Positions 43,883 through 53,198 of a DNA stretch of 64,000 nucleotides are shown here, piece by piece. The position numbers were made by a program, and so were the translations under genes. How positions within the stretch are numbered: the first letter of the stretch is position 1; each line of letters opens with the position of its first letter. Source of the stretch: Aeromonas bestiarum (GTDB lineage: Bacteria; Pseudomonadota; Gammaproteobacteria; Enterobacterales; Aeromonadaceae); assembly GCF_000819745.1 (NCBI RefSeq), contig NZ_CDDA01000022.1:1-64000 (forward strand), read 5' to 3'. The notes under the pieces were generated by a model. The model did not search any database, had not been told where the DNA came from, and was given only the letters and a program-made list of their open reading frames with translations.

Positions 43883-44311
43883 ATGTCATCCATCAAAACC
43901 CTGCTCTGCCCCGTCGATTTTTCCCAGATGTCCCAGTCTGTGCTCGACTATGCAGTGTTCATGGCCCGGAGCCATCAGGCCGAACTCAAGCTGGTCCATG
44001 TGGTGGATCAACTGCACGGTTTCGACAGCTACAAGATCCTGCACATGACCGCCATCGAGATCACCCACGAGATGGAACGCCAGGCCAAGACCCAGCTGAA
44101 AGAGCTGGTCGCCAGCCTGCCCATTCCCGCCACCTTCGAGGTACGCTTCGGCCGCGCCGCCGACGAGATCGTCATTCAGGCGAAAGAGGAAAAGGTCGAT
44201 CTGGTGGTCATGGGCAGCCACGGCCGCTCCGGCCTCAGCCACCTGCTGGTGGGCAGCGTCGCCGAATCCGTGGTGCGTCACGCCCCCTGCCCCGTGCTGG
44301 TCGTGCGTTAA
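43883..44311 (+). CDS. Universal stress protein, UspA family
   Basis: Single-domain USP of 142 residues. The N-terminus LLCPVDFSQMSQSVLDYA and the ATP-binding C-terminal motif GSHGRSGLSHLLVGSVAESVVRHAPCPVLVV (G-2X-G-9X-G-S) indicate an ATP-binding type. It stands alone between divergent and convergent genes and ends in a strong hairpin. ATG follows GGGGAG. Confidence 0.92.
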   Translation: MSSIKTLLCPVDFSQMSQSVLDYAVFMARSHQAELKLVHVVDQLHGFDSYKILHMTAIEITHEMERQAKTQLKELVASLPIPATFEVRFGRAADEIVIQAKEEKVDLVVMGSHGRSGLSHLLVGSVAESVVRHAPCPVLVVR

Positions 44312-44344
44312 CGCCCAGCTCGTTCACCGCGTAACAGATAACAA

Positions 44345-44370
44345 CAAGGCCAGCACTCGTGCTGGCCTTG
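44345..44370. terminator. Hairpin between usp and L,D-transpeptidase-like gene
   Basis: CAAGGCCAGCAC-TC-GTGCTGGCCTTG, a perfect 12-bp stem between convergent genes. Confidence 0.75.
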
Positions 44371-44388
44371 TGCATGGATGCGTGCACC

Positions 44389-45024
44389 TCAGCCGTGGGC
44401 ATAGATGACGCTTCCCCCCTTGATGATGTCTATGATGGCCCTGGACTGCTCCTTGGGCAGCGCGGGACAACCCCAGCTGCGGCCCAGCTTGTCATATTTG
44501 CGTAGGTGCCGCGGGCTGGCATAGTCAGCGCCGTGCACCACTATGGCACGCCTGCGGGCATTGCTGTTCTTGCCCGGGCTCAAGCCATCGAGGCGCAGCG
44601 AGTAGCCGTGCTTGCCCTGATAGGTCTCAGCGGTGCGATAGACGCCGAGGGAACTCTGCATGGAGTTGAGCTGGTTTGAAAACTGGCGGGCCGCCAGCTC
44701 GCCCGAGTTGCGGCCGTGGCTGACCCAGGTGTGGTAGAGCAGCTTGTGGCGTTTCACGTCGATCACGAACAGCCGGCGCTGGGTCGAGGGTTTGCTGTAG
44801 TCGATGATGGTGAGTATGGGTTTGCGCTTGTGGCGCACGCTCTGATAACTGTTGATGGCCTGGCGAAACACCTGTTTGTCGAGCTTGCCTGCCAACCCCA
44901 GCTGGCGATAGAGATCCTGATCCCAACTGGCGTGGCTGCTGGTGCTGAAACAGAGCGCACCCAGCAGCAGCGGCAAGCTCAACCAGAGCCATCCTGGCCG
45001 CGCAATCCAATCTGTTTGCTTCAT
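44389..45024 (-). CDS. Murein L,D-transpeptidase catalytic domain family protein
   Basis: Secreted protein of 211 residues with an N-terminal signal/anchor (WLWLSLPLLLGALCFSTSSHA). The catalytic block of the YkuD_2 type is seen: AIVVHGADYASPRHLRKYDKLGRSWGCPALP, with the nucleophile Cys in SWGC. The family acts on peptidoglycan stem peptides; the role of this branch is unproven. ATG 45024 is the family-like start. Confidence 0.82.
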   Translation of the reverse strand: MKQTDWIARPGWLWLSLPLLLGALCFSTSSHASWDQDLYRQLGLAGKLDKQVFRQAINSYQSVRHKRKPILTIIDYSKPSTQRRLFVIDVKRHKLLYHTWVSHGRNSGELAARQFSNQLNSMQSSLGVYRTAETYQGKHGYSLRLDGLSPGKNSNARRRAIVVHGADYASPRHLRKYDKLGRSWGCPALPKEQSRAIIDIIKGGSVIYAHG

Positions 45025-45130
45025 CCTTGAATCTGCTCCCGTTTTTGTTGGTAGTGCAGTGTGCAAAATATCGCCATACCCTGCTGGATAGTTATATGCA
45101 AGCCCCTGATGGGGCGCAAGAAAAGAGCAT

Positions 45131-45154
45131 AAAAATGCCGACCTGAGTCGGCAT
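45131..45154 (-). terminator. Terminator after proA
   Basis: ATGCCGAC-TCAG-GTCGGCAT followed on the minus strand by TTTT, 27 bases past the proA stop. Confidence 0.8.
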
Positions 45155-45180
45155 AGTTCCAGCAGGCGTTGGCAACGTCC

Positions 45181-46434
45181 TCAGGCACGGATCAGATAAT
45201 CCGCCAATCCCACCCACTTGTAGCTGGTCAGCTCGGTCAGCCCCATGGGGCCGCGGGCGTGCAGCATCTGGGTCGAAACCGCCACCTCGGCGCCCAGCCC
45301 GAACTGGCCACCGTCGGTGAAGCGGGTGGAGGCATTGACGTAGACGGCGGCCGAACCGGCGCCATTGACGAACCGCTCGGCATTGCGCAGATCGTTGGTG
45401 AGGATGGCATCCGAGTGGCCGGCGTTATGCTCGCGCATGTGGGCCAGCGCCTCGTTCACGTCCGCCACCAGCCGGACTCCCAGAGTCAACCCCAGCCATT
45501 CGGTATCGAAGTCTTCCGGGCCCGCCTCGCGCAGCGTGTCGGCGCCAGCCAGCAGCGCCATGGCGTTGGGGGCGGCCACCAGGGCCACCTTGCGCTCGTT
45601 CATCAGGCTGACCAGCTGCGGCAGCAGGGCGGCGGCCACCTTTTCATGCACCAGCAGGGTATCGAGGGCGTTGCAGGCGGAGGGGCGCTGCACCTTGGCG
45701 TTGTCGATGACCGCCAGCGAGCGCGCCAGATCGGCGCTCTCATCCACGAAGACATGGCTGATGCCAAAGCCGCCAATGATGACGGGGATGGAGCTGTTCT
45801 CCTTGCACATCTTGTGCAGCCCGGCACCACCACGGGGGATGATCATGTCCACGTAGCGATCGAGACGCAGCAGCTCGCCCACCAGCGCCCGATCCGGATT
45901 GTCTATGTATTGCACCGCCTCGGCTGGCAGGCCGGAGGCGGCCAGCGCGCTCTGGATCACCCGCACCAGCTCCAGGTTGGAGTGGAAGGTTTCACGGCCA
46001 CCGCGCAAGATGCTGGCGTTGCCCGTCTTGAGGCAGAGGCTGGCGATGTCGATGGTGACATTGGGGCGCGCCTCGTAGATGACGCCTATGACACCGATGG
46101 GCACCCGACGGCGAGAGAGGCGCAGGCCGTTCTCCAGCACCCGGCTGTCGATTTCGGCACCGACCGGATCATCCAGGGTGATCACCTTGCGCACGTCCGC
46201 CACTATCCCCGCCAGCCGGGCCGGGTTGAGCAGCAAGCGATCCAGCATGGCGTCCGACAGTCCGGCCTCGCGGCCAGCCGCTATGTCCTTGTCGTTGGCG
46301 GCCAGGATCTGGCTGCTACGCGCCTCCAGCTCATCGGCGATGGCGGCCAGTGCCCGGTTTTTCTGCGCCGTGCTGATGGTCGCCAGCTGATAGGCGGCTT
46401 CGCGGGCCGCCTGCCCCATTTTCTCCAGACTCAT
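45181..46434 (-). CDS. proA: Glutamate-5-semialdehyde dehydrogenase
   Basis: Second step of proline synthesis, reducing glutamyl-5-phosphate with NADPH. Length 417 residues, as in E. coli. Blocks: [29 protein letters not shown], the catalytic Cys region [15 protein letters not shown], and [32 protein letters not shown]. Follows proB, separated by 87 bases that hold a diverged copy of the proB end. Confidence 0.96.
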   Translation of the reverse strand: MSLEKMGQAAREAAYQLATISTAQKNRALAAIADELEARSSQILAANDKDIAAGREAGLSDAMLDRLLLNPARLAGIVADVRKVITLDDPVGAEIDSRVLENGLRLSRRRVPIGVIGVIYEARPNVTIDIASLCLKTGNASILRGGRETFHSNLELVRVIQSALAASGLPAEAVQYIDNPDRALVGELLRLDRYVDMIIPRGGAGLHKMCKENSSIPVIIGGFGISHVFVDESADLARSLAVIDNAKVQRPSACNALDTLLVHEKVAAALLPQLVSLMNERKVALVAAPNAMALLAGADTLREAGPEDFDTEWLGLTLGVRLVADVNEALAHMREHNAGHSDAILTNDLRNAERFVNGAGSAAVYVNASTRFTDGGQFGLGAEVAVSTQMLHARGPMGLTELTSYKWVGLADYLIRA

Positions 46435-46460
46435 GATTTTGTCCCTTTCTGGGTGCCGCC

Positions 46461-46500
46461 TTACAGCAGCACCATGTTATCTCGGTAAATGGCCCATGAT
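46461..46500 (-). repeat. 3' echo of proB
   Basis: On the minus strand this reads [10 protein letters not shown]-stop, a diverged copy of the ProB end [10 protein letters not shown]-stop at 46522. The copies are about 60 bases apart and the similarity is limited to some 40 bases. Confidence 0.7.
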
Positions 46501-46521
46501 CACCGTAGCGAACCGGCGGCC

Positions 46522-47625
46522 TTATAGAAGCACCATATCATCTCTGTGAATGGCCACGGCGCCATAGCCATAGCCCAATATCTGTTCTATCTGATCCGAG
46601 TGAACGCCCCGCAGCTTCTCCAGCTCCAGATGGTCGTAACGGCAGATGCCGCGAGCCAGCTCGACGCCCTTGGGATCGAGAATGCGCACCACGTCGCCGC
46701 GCACGAAATCCCCCTTCACTGAGACTATGCCCTTGGGCAGCAGGCTGGAGCCCTTCTCCTGCATGGCGGCCACGGCGCCCTGATCCACCTGGACTTCACC
46801 GTGCGGGGGCGGGCCAGCCAGGATCCAGCTCTTGCGCCCTTCCAGCGGCGAGGCCAGCGCCGGGAACAGGGTGCCGATGCGCTCGCCCTTGGCGAGACGG
46901 CCTATCACCTCCGGCATCTGGCCGGTGGCGATCACCACCTTGACCCCGGCCCGGCGCGCCACGTCGGCCGCCTGCAGCTTGGTCGCCATGCCACCGGTAC
47001 CAAGACCACCGACGCTGCCACCCGCCAACTTGCGCAAGGTGTCGTCTATGGTCTGCACCTCTTCGATCAGCTGGGCATCCGGGTTGCTGCGCGGATCGGC
47101 GGTGAACAGGCCGGTCTGATCGGTCAGCAGGATCAGCAAGTCGGCATCGGCCAGAATGGCGGCGCGGGCGGAGAGGTTGTCGTTGTCACCCACCTTGATC
47201 TCGGCGGTCGCCACTGCGTCGTTCTCGTTGATGACGGGAATGATACGGTGATCGAGCAGGGTGCGCAGGGTATCGCGAGCATTGAGGTAACGCTCCCTGT
47301 CTTCCAGATCGGCGCGGGTCAGCAACATCTGGCCGATGTGCAGCCCATAGAGGTTGAACAGATCCTGCCATACCCGAATGAGCTGGGTCTGGCCAACCGC
47401 CGCCAGCATCTGCTTGTTGGGCAGGGTCGGCGCCAGTGGGGGGTGACCCAGATGTTCACGCCCGGCGGCGATGGCCCCCGAGGTGACCACCACGACTCTG
47501 TGGCCGTGACGGTGCAGGGCCGCACACTGTCTGACCAGCTCCACCATGTGGGCACGGTTAAGCTGGGAAGATCCCCCGGTGAGCACGCTGGTGCCCAGTT
47601 TGACGACTATGGTTCTGTTTTCCAT
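46522..47625 (-). CDS. proB: Glutamate 5-kinase
   Basis: First step of proline synthesis; phosphorylates glutamate and is normally feedback-inhibited by proline. Length 367 residues, as in E. coli. Amino-acid kinase domain ([65 protein letters not shown]), then a C-terminal PUA domain ([20 protein letters not shown]). It is the first gene of proBA. Confidence 0.96.
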   Translation of the reverse strand: MENRTIVVKLGTSVLTGGSSQLNRAHMVELVRQCAALHRHGHRVVVVTSGAIAAGREHLGHPPLAPTLPNKQMLAAVGQTQLIRVWQDLFNLYGLHIGQMLLTRADLEDRERYLNARDTLRTLLDHRIIPVINENDAVATAEIKVGDNDNLSARAAILADADLLILLTDQTGLFTADPRSNPDAQLIEEVQTIDDTLRKLAGGSVGGLGTGGMATKLQAADVARRAGVKVVIATGQMPEVIGRLAKGERIGTLFPALASPLEGRKSWILAGPPPHGEVQVDQGAVAAMQEKGSSLLPKGIVSVKGDFVRGDVVRILDPKGVELARGICRYDHLELEKLRGVHSDQIEQILGYGYGAVAIHRDDMVLL

Positions 47626-47791
47626 GGGAGCAAGAAGGCTGAAAAGTAAGGAATCCCTTTATACCCACGGCCCTGTTGCCCTGCAAGGCAATTAAGCCCG
47701 CAAGCGCTGCGTGGACCAGGGAAGCTTGCCTTGTGGCAAGAGACTGCTGGCTTGAAGAGAGGAATGGATAACGGCGGGCAGCGAGACAAGA

Positions 47792-47823
47792 TGGCCCTGC
47801 GAGTGAGTGGACGGCTCGCAGGG
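47792..47823. terminator. Hairpin after crl
   Basis: GCCCTGCGAG / CTCGCAGGGC stem of 10 bp with a 12-base loop, 11 bases past the crl stop. There is no T run. Confidence 0.5.
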
Positions 47824-47833
47824 CATCAGTACA

Positions 47834-48226
47834 TCAGGCGGCGGTGACGGTCAGCTCGTTGGTCACCTGCTCGGCAGGGGAGAGCCGACACTCAAGCGAG
47901 GTGAGCTTGTCACTGATGAGCTTGTAGAAGCGGTTGAGGGTGCGATCGACTTCCACCTGATGCTTCTTCGGGATTGGCTTGTTGATCCAGGCCCCTTCCG
48001 CATTGTAGAAACCGACCTGATAGTGATAGCTGAAGCTGTGATCCTGCTGCTCCAGCACCAGCCACCAGCCCCAGAACTCCCGCTTGTCCGGCGCCGGTTT
48101 GGCGCTGACGCAGACGGAGAGACAGTCGAAACGGTAACGCCCCTCTTCACACAGATCTTCACGTAAATAGGGGCCAATCGCGGCAAACTGCCTCAGCAGT
48201 CGCTTGTAGGTCACTCTTTCTGACAT
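47834..48226 (-). CDS. crl: Sigma-S holoenzyme assembly factor Crl
   Basis: Protein of 130 residues (E. coli 133) that favours binding of RpoS to RNA polymerase. Conserved core: FAAIGPYLREDLCEEGRYRFDCLSVCVSAKPAPDKREFWGWWLVLEQQ. ATG 48226 follows GGGAGG; a longer reading from 48247 has no ribosome site. Neighbour frsA is transcribed in the same direction. Confidence 0.93.
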   Translation of the reverse strand: MSERVTYKRLLRQFAAIGPYLREDLCEEGRYRFDCLSVCVSAKPAPDKREFWGWWLVLEQQDHSFSYHYQVGFYNAEGAWINKPIPKKHQVEVDRTLNRFYKLISDKLTSLECRLSPAEQVTNELTVTAA

Positions 48227-48287
48227 GTTAACCTCCCTGTTGAACAAGCCACATCATCCTGGGATGACGTTATTTTTTAGCGCTATA

Positions 48288-49556
48288 TCATGTACATAGG
48301 TGCTTTTTAAGCCAGTCGACCATCTCTTTCAACGCCTCGTCATACACCTCCAGCAAGGGTTGCTTGTCGAACACCACCGCCTTGCCATTGCGGCTGGCGG
48401 ACGCCAATGCCCGTACATCCTGCTCGGGACAAATAAAATCTTTCTTGTGTCCGATACTTAGTATCGGCACGGGAGTGCGAGTCCCCAGCAATCCTTGCGT
48501 CTTGAGGGAAAATACCTGGCACTTGGTACGCAGCGACTCCCACTGGGCCGCGTCGGCCCCCAGACGATTCGCCAGCCCGTCGCGCATCATGCGCGGGCAG
48601 CGGGCGAACATCTCCTGATTGGTGAACACCTGATTGACGCCCGCCCCTATGCAGACCACAGTCCTGAGCTTGAACGGCTCGATGAAGGCGAGGCGCGCCG
48701 CCACATTGCCCGCCAGACGAAAACCCACCATGGCGATGCGCTGATGATCGACCCAGGCCACCTCTGACAGGTGGTTCAGCACGGCCTGATGCAGCCGGCT
48801 GGTGTCTTGCACCAGTGGCCAGTGCTCGGCATAGCCGATACCCGGCATATCCAGCGACAACATGCCGATGCCGTTGGGTTCCAGGCATTTGAGATAGAGG
48901 TTGAGGAAATCGACCTGCAGCGAGTCGATGCCGCCGCTGACGATGACCAGGGGCACGGGTTTGTCCGTGGTCGGCAGATGCAGGTAGCCCTGAATGCTCT
49001 TGCCACGAAATGGCACCTGTATCTCTTTGAGGGGCACCTTGAACAGGCGACCCGCCTCGCGGTAGGCCATGTTGCCGAGCAACTGGGCCTGATCCGCCAA
49101 CTCGTCATTCTTCAGATGGGGATAACTGGCGATGGAGTAGTAACGCACCGCCCTGAGCAGATCCTTCAGGGCTGCCGCCGAGTCACCCTGCTCCACCAGG
49201 GCGCGGCCCTGATTGAAGTAACGGCCGGCCAGCTGGCTCCACTCATAGACCCAGTTGCCGGACACATAGCCCTTGATGGTATCCAGGTAACGCTCGTGGG
49301 TGCGTTCCCCTTTTCCCATGGCGATGCAGGCCAGCGTCTGTTCCACCTCGACCGGATCCGCCCCTTGCCAGGCCCAGGTTGGCCGGCGCAGCAGACGATA
49401 CCAGCGCGACGACATGGAGCCATCGATAAAGGTCTCGTCCAGATTGGCATCTTGCTCTTCCACCGGGCTGCTGTTGGAGATCTCGGAGGTCTCCAGCACC
49501 TTCTTGACCCGGGTAAACAGCTTCTCGGTCAGGTTAAGGTCGTCGTTCAAGTCCAA
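48288..49556 (-). CDS. frsA: Esterase FrsA
   Basis: Alpha/beta-hydrolase-like protein of 422 residues (E. coli 414). Matches FrsA throughout: SSRWYRLLRRPTWAWQGADP, ISGNWVYEW-like sequence, LSLDMPGIGYAEHWPL and VDHQRIAMVGFRLAGNVAARLAF. As in E. coli, the usual nucleophile elbow Ser is replaced (GFRLAG), so hydrolase activity is atypical. The start is unsure: the listed codon 49556 is TTG without a clear ribosome site. The gene order crl-frsA-gpt-pepD is similar to that of Enterobacteria and Vibrio. Confidence 0.88.
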   Translation of the reverse strand: MDLNDDLNLTEKLFTRVKKVLETSEISNSSPVEEQDANLDETFIDGSMSSRWYRLLRRPTWAWQGADPVEVEQTLACIAMGKGERTHERYLDTIKGYVSGNWVYEWSQLAGRYFNQGRALVEQGDSAAALKDLLRAVRYYSIASYPHLKNDELADQAQLLGNMAYREAGRLFKVPLKEIQVPFRGKSIQGYLHLPTTDKPVPLVIVSGGIDSLQVDFLNLYLKCLEPNGIGMLSLDMPGIGYAEHWPLVQDTSRLHQAVLNHLSEVAWVDHQRIAMVGFRLAGNVAARLAFIEPFKLRTVVCIGAGVNQVFTNQEMFARCPRMMRDGLANRLGADAAQWESLRTKCQVFSLKTQGLLGTRTPVPILSIGHKKDFICPEQDVRALASASRNGKAVVFDKQPLLEVYDEALKEMVDWLKKHLCT

Positions 49557-49628
49557 AGTAATTACTCATACGGTCAGGCAATGGCTCCATCTTAACCACT
49601 TTTCCCGCCCGGCAGCCAGTTGCACCAC

Positions 49629-49657
49629 AAAAAAACAGGGCTCCATATAGGAGCCCT
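49629..49657 (-). terminator. Terminator after gpt
   Basis: AGGGCTCC-TATAT-GGAGCCCT followed on the minus strand by a run of seven T. Confidence 0.88.
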
Positions 49658-49675
49658 TTGAAGCTGATTCAGTGC

Positions 49676-50143
49676 TTACTCTTCGTCGCAGATAGGCTGG
49701 GCAAACTCCAGCGCCATGTCCCAGGGCTGTTCGATCCAGGTGTCCTGCGGGATGGCGACTTCGAAGTCATCCAGCAGCTGCTCACCCATGGGCTTGGCGA
49801 AGATGGCGATGAACTTGGCCTTGGGGTAGAGCTCGCGGATCGCCTTGGCGGTAGTGCCTGTGTCCACCAGATCTTCCACCACCAGCCAACCTTCGCCATC
49901 ACCGGCCGTGGTCGCCGCTTTGACAACCACCAGCTCGCGCTGGCTGTTGTGGTCGTAGCTGGAGATGCACAGGGTTTCGACATTACGGATGCCAAGTTCG
50001 CGGGCCATCAGCGCGGCCGGTACCAGACCACCACGGCTGACCGCTATGATCCCTTTCCACTGGCTGACAGGCAGTTGACGACGGGCCAGACGGCGCGCTT
50101 CACGTTGCAGGTTATCCCACGACACATAAAACTTTTTTGGCAT
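49676..50143 (-). CDS. gpt: Xanthine-guanine phosphoribosyltransferase
   Basis: Purine salvage enzyme of 155 residues (E. coli 152), making GMP and XMP from guanine and xanthine with PRPP. Blocks: [40 protein letters not shown] and the PRPP loop [17 protein letters not shown]. Confidence 0.96.
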   Translation of the reverse strand: MPKKFYVSWDNLQREARRLARRQLPVSQWKGIIAVSRGGLVPAALMARELGIRNVETLCISSYDHNSQRELVVVKAATTAGDGEGWLVVEDLVDTGTTAKAIRELYPKAKFIAIFAKPMGEQLLDDFEVAIPQDTWIEQPWDMALEFAQPICDEE

Positions 50144-50512
50144 GTTATCTATCTCGAAGAGTTATATAAAACAAGTACTTAAAAAATTATCACCTCGCGT
50201 TTTCACGCGCGGCTGAGTCAATGCTGGCACCCCTGCTTCCCGAATTCGGCTTGCACGTTGGCGGCCTCAGGGCTGGTACCTCGGCAGCAAAAACAGATGC
50301 AATGAAAGCAGGATGGGCATAGCTGGCGGCCATGTCGTTTGGAGGAAAGACCGCAGACAGGCTGTTGGGCCGGCATGATAGCATCGTTTGCGGATAAATT
50401 GACTGGCAAACGTATGCGAAATGCAGGAAAAAGCGTCCCGGCCCCCTGCCATCCCGCCCGGCGTCTGGCATACGCCCACGCTTTACCACATCCGTTCCAG
50501 CCCGTTGCAGAT
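50144..50512. other. Region upstream of gpt without a supported gene
   Basis: The gpt promoter lies in the AT-rich 50144-50210. The rest has open frames on both strands, but none has a ribosome site or family-like composition, and I do not call them. Confidence 0.4.
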
Positions 50513-50554
50513 AAAAAAATAGCAGGGGGAGGATGGCATCCTCACTCACCTGCT
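50513..50554 (-). terminator. Terminator of the 28-codon gene
   Basis: AGCAGG...CCTGCT with an inner GAGGATG/CATCCTC stem, followed on the minus strand by TATTTTTTT. It lies 42 bases past the stop of the small ORF. Confidence 0.75.
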
Positions 50555-50595
50555 GCTTCACATCTTGTTGCTTGTCCCCGGCGGGGCGCCCCTGC

Positions 50596-50682
50596 TTAGC
50601 GGTAAGCGAAGGGATTCGGGTAGCTATAACCCTGGGTGTAGAGCGATTGGGCAAACCAATAGGTTGAATTGCTGCCTGACAT
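50596..50682 (-). CDS. Small protein of 28 residues, aromatic-rich
   Basis: A complete small gene: AGGAG eight bases before ATG 50682, 28 codons, TAA stop and a strong terminator. The product begins MSGSNSTYWFAQSLY and ends YSYPNPFAYR; it has five Tyr, three Phe counting the tail, and one Trp, and no signal peptide. I do not recognise it. The presence of both a ribosome site and a dedicated terminator argues that it is expressed. Confidence 0.6.
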   Translation of the reverse strand: MSGSNSTYWFAQSLYTQGYSYPNPFAYR

Positions 50683-50868
50683 AGTAAAACTCCTGATTGC
50701 TTAACAAGTTACGTACCTTTATGCGGGCTCAGATCCTTGAACAGACACTCGGTTCCATGGAGGCGCACTTGCTTTGCTTCGGTTCCCTGGAGGCATTCAT
50801 CGTCATCCTGACGGGTGGCGAACCACGGCCACCAATTTACCAGCCGGTGCCATAAACACAATATTTTT

Positions 50869-50884
50869 GTGACGAACATCACGT
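50869..50884. promoter_or_regulatory. Candidate CRP site between the 28-codon gene and pepD
   Basis: TGTGACGAACATCACG matches TGTGA-N6-TCACA except for the last base. It could act on either divergent gene: it lies 187 bases from the small ORF start and 189 from the pepD start. Confidence 0.45.
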
Positions 50885-51072
50885 AATTTCTTTTGTGCTG
50901 GGCATTGTCACCTCAACCTCGGCTGCACGCTGCGAACAACCCGATTACCAGCACAAGCCGCGCGCAATTTGCGCTGATCGCTCACATTTTTGTGTGATTG
51001 ACTGTATTATCGTTATCCTCTTCCTCGGCCCTCTGGGCCCGGTCAATTTCCGTGCTGGTAAGGAGTCCCGAC

Positions 51073-52524
51073 GTGGCACAGCTTAGTTCTCTCTCTCCCC
51101 AACTGATTTGGCATTTCTTCGAACAGATCTGCTCCATCCCCCACCCTTCCAAGCACGAAGCCCGTTTAAGCGCCTGGATAGTCGAGTGGGCCCAGGGGGA
51201 AGGCCTGGCGGTCAAGCAAGACGCCGTCGGCAACATCATCATCAAGAAACCGGCCACGCCGGGGATGGAAAACCGCAAGGGTGTGGTACTGCAGGCCCAT
51301 ATCGACATGGTGCCCCAGGCCAACGCCGACACCCGGCATGACTTCACCCAGGATCCCATCGATGCCTATATAGACGGTGACTGGGTGACTGCCCGCGGCA
51401 CCACCCTGGGCGCCGACAACGGCATGGGCATGGCCGGTTGCCTGGCCGTGCTGGCCGACAAAAACCTCAAGCACGGTCCGCTGGAAGTGCTGCTGACCAC
51501 GGACGAAGAGACCGGCATGACGGGCGCGTTCGGGCTGGAAGCGGGTTGGCTGGAAGGCGAGATCCTGCTCAACACCGACTCCGAAGAAGATGGCGAGGTC
51601 TACATGGGCTGCGCCGGCGGTGTGGATGCCAATATCCGCTTCCCGCTGGAGCAGGTCGCCGCCACCGAGGGCGACGGGTTCGAGCTGCAGGTGAAGGGGC
51701 TGCGTGGCGGTCACTCCGGCGTCGATATCCACCGCGGTCGTGGCAACGCCAACAAGCTGCTGGTGCGCCTGCTGAAAGCGGCCGAGCCGCTGGGCCTGCG
51801 TCTGGCCGAAATCCACGGCGGCACCCTGCGCAACGCCATCCCGCGCGAGGCACGCGCCAAGCTGCTGGTGCCCGCTGCCCACGTCAATGAATTCAAGGCC
51901 CTGGTCGACCGCTATGCCGGCATCTACCAGAGCGAGCTGGCAGCCACCGAAGCCAACCTGACAGTGCTGCTCACGGCTCAGGAGAAACCGGCCAAGCTGA
52001 TGAGCGAAACCCTGCAGGCACGCCTGCTGGACTCCCTGATGGCCTGCCCGAACGGCGTGATGCGCATGAGCGATGCCATTCCGGGCGTCACCGAGACCTC
52101 CACCAACCTGGGCGTCATCAAGACGCTCGACGGCGAGGTGTATGTGCAGTGCCTGATCCGCTCCCTCATCGACTCCGGTCGCGAGAGCGTCGAGCAGATG
52201 ACCCGCTCCCTGTTCAATCTGGCCGGTGCAAGCTGCGAATTTACCGGGGCCTATCCTGGCTGGGCGCCGGATGTGGACTCCCCCGTGATGGCGCTGGTAC
52301 GCAACAGCTACCAGACCCTGTTCGGCGAGATGCCCAACGTCATGGTGATCCACGCAGGCCTGGAGTGCGGCCTGTTCAAGAGCGCCTATCCGGACTGGGA
52401 CATGGTCTCCTTCGGCCCGACCATACGCGGTGCCCACTCGCCAGACGAGAAGGTACACATCCCGGCGGTCGAGCGCTTCTGGCAGCTGCTGGTGCACGTG
52501 CTGGAGCAGATCCCGGCCAAATAA
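51073..52524 (+). CDS. pepD: Aminoacyl-histidine dipeptidase (peptidase D)
   Basis: M20-family zinc dipeptidase of 483 residues (E. coli 485), cleaving Xaa-His and other dipeptides. Metal-site blocks: VVLQAHIDMVPQ, GTTLGADNGMGMA, LTTDEETGMTGAFGL with the catalytic Glu, and NTDSEEDGEVYMGCAGG. GTG 51073 is chosen because AAGGAG lies 8 bases upstream and homology begins at QLSSLSPQLIW; the longer frame from 50998 includes the promoter. A strong terminator follows. Confidence 0.95.
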   Translation: MAQLSSLSPQLIWHFFEQICSIPHPSKHEARLSAWIVEWAQGEGLAVKQDAVGNIIIKKPATPGMENRKGVVLQAHIDMVPQANADTRHDFTQDPIDAYIDGDWVTARGTTLGADNGMGMAGCLAVLADKNLKHGPLEVLLTTDEETGMTGAFGLEAGWLEGEILLNTDSEEDGEVYMGCAGGVDANIRFPLEQVAATEGDGFELQVKGLRGGHSGVDIHRGRGNANKLLVRLLKAAEPLGLRLAEIHGGTLRNAIPREARAKLLVPAAHVNEFKALVDRYAGIYQSELAATEANLTVLLTAQEKPAKLMSETLQARLLDSLMACPNGVMRMSDAIPGVTETSTNLGVIKTLDGEVYVQCLIRSLIDSGRESVEQMTRSLFNLAGASCEFTGAYPGWAPDVDSPVMALVRNSYQTLFGEMPNVMVIHAGLECGLFKSAYPDWDMVSFGPTIRGAHSPDEKVHIPAVERFWQLLVHVLEQIPAK

Positions 52525-52561
52525 GGCGCCGGTTCCTCTGTACTTGCAGTCGACCTGATGC

Positions 52562-52590
52562 ATACCCCGCCAAGTGCGGGGTATTTTTTT
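52562..52590 (+). terminator. Terminator after pepD
   Basis: ATACCCCGC-CAAGT-GCGGGGTAT followed by six further T. Confidence 0.9.
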
Positions 52591-52823
52591 GCACGCATGT
52601 GGCCGCCACCGCCATCCACGCCAGGCTCCTGAGGGTCGCCTTCCTTTCAATACCCTGGCCCTCCATCTGCCCATCAGGGCTCACTTCCGGCCCGCCATTG
52701 TGCCCTCAGTGGCTCTGAAACCGTCTCCATGAACAGAACTGGGTTTGAAAACCCTTTCCATGATTTATGTAAATTTACCACACAAAAAGTTGATCCAGCT
52801 CACATAAGGCCATAGGATCAAAT

Positions 52824-52839
52824 TGTGACCCAGGTCACA
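52824..52839 (+). promoter_or_regulatory. Perfect CRP site upstream of the 39-codon gene
   Basis: TGTGACCCAGGTCACA is a perfect palindrome matching the CRP consensus, centred 44 bases before the ATG of the small ORF. A weaker TTGATCCAGCTCACA lies 36 bases further upstream. Confidence 0.65.
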
Positions 52840-52875
52840 CACTACAACTAGATAACAGAGCAATGAGGTGAATAT

Positions 52876-52995
52876 ATGTTTGAGAACCTGGCAGTACTGT
52901 TCCACCTTAAGGGTGCAACCAGCAAGAAAGGCGCCGTAGAGAAAGACACCTACGCCCCGTCAACCCGTGAGTATTACTTCCGTTACGGTGCCTGA
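52876..52995 (+). CDS. Small protein of 39 residues
   Basis: ATG 52876 is preceded by GAGGTGA at good spacing. The 39 codons encode a peptide starting MFENLAVLFHLKGATSKKG and ending STREYYFRYGA; it has a mildly amphipathic N-terminus and a basic/aromatic C-terminus, with no signal peptide or membrane segment. A perfect CRP site lies upstream and an intrinsic terminator downstream, so this looks like a monocistronic, cAMP-CRP-controlled gene. I do not recognise the family. Confidence 0.65.
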   Translation: MFENLAVLFHLKGATSKKGAVEKDTYAPSTREYYFRYGA

Positions 52996-53127
52996 TGCAT
53001 CGGAGAAAGAGATCTAACGTAGTAAAATTACACACATCATAATCATTACAACAGCCATCCCCTCTCGGGGCCGCTGTCCTGCCCTGGCCAGATGTTCCAC
53101 GGCCAAACCTGAACTCCAACCATGAAG

Positions 53128-53153
53128 ATGGGGCCCACAGGCCCCATTTTTTT
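53128..53153 (+). terminator. Terminator of the 39-codon gene
   Basis: ATGGGGCC-CACA-GGCCCCAT followed by T7, between this gene and the convergent peptide transporter operon. Confidence 0.85.
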
Positions 53154-53198
53154 ATTGCTTGTCTCCCGTGCCACTCTGTTGCGATGCGGGCACCGGCA

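Noticed and set aside
50720-50805. Direct repeat of about 16 bases (TCGGTTCC-TGGAGGC) upstream of the 28-codon gene
   Set aside because: Two short copies only, with no link to a gene or known site; probably a small local duplication.
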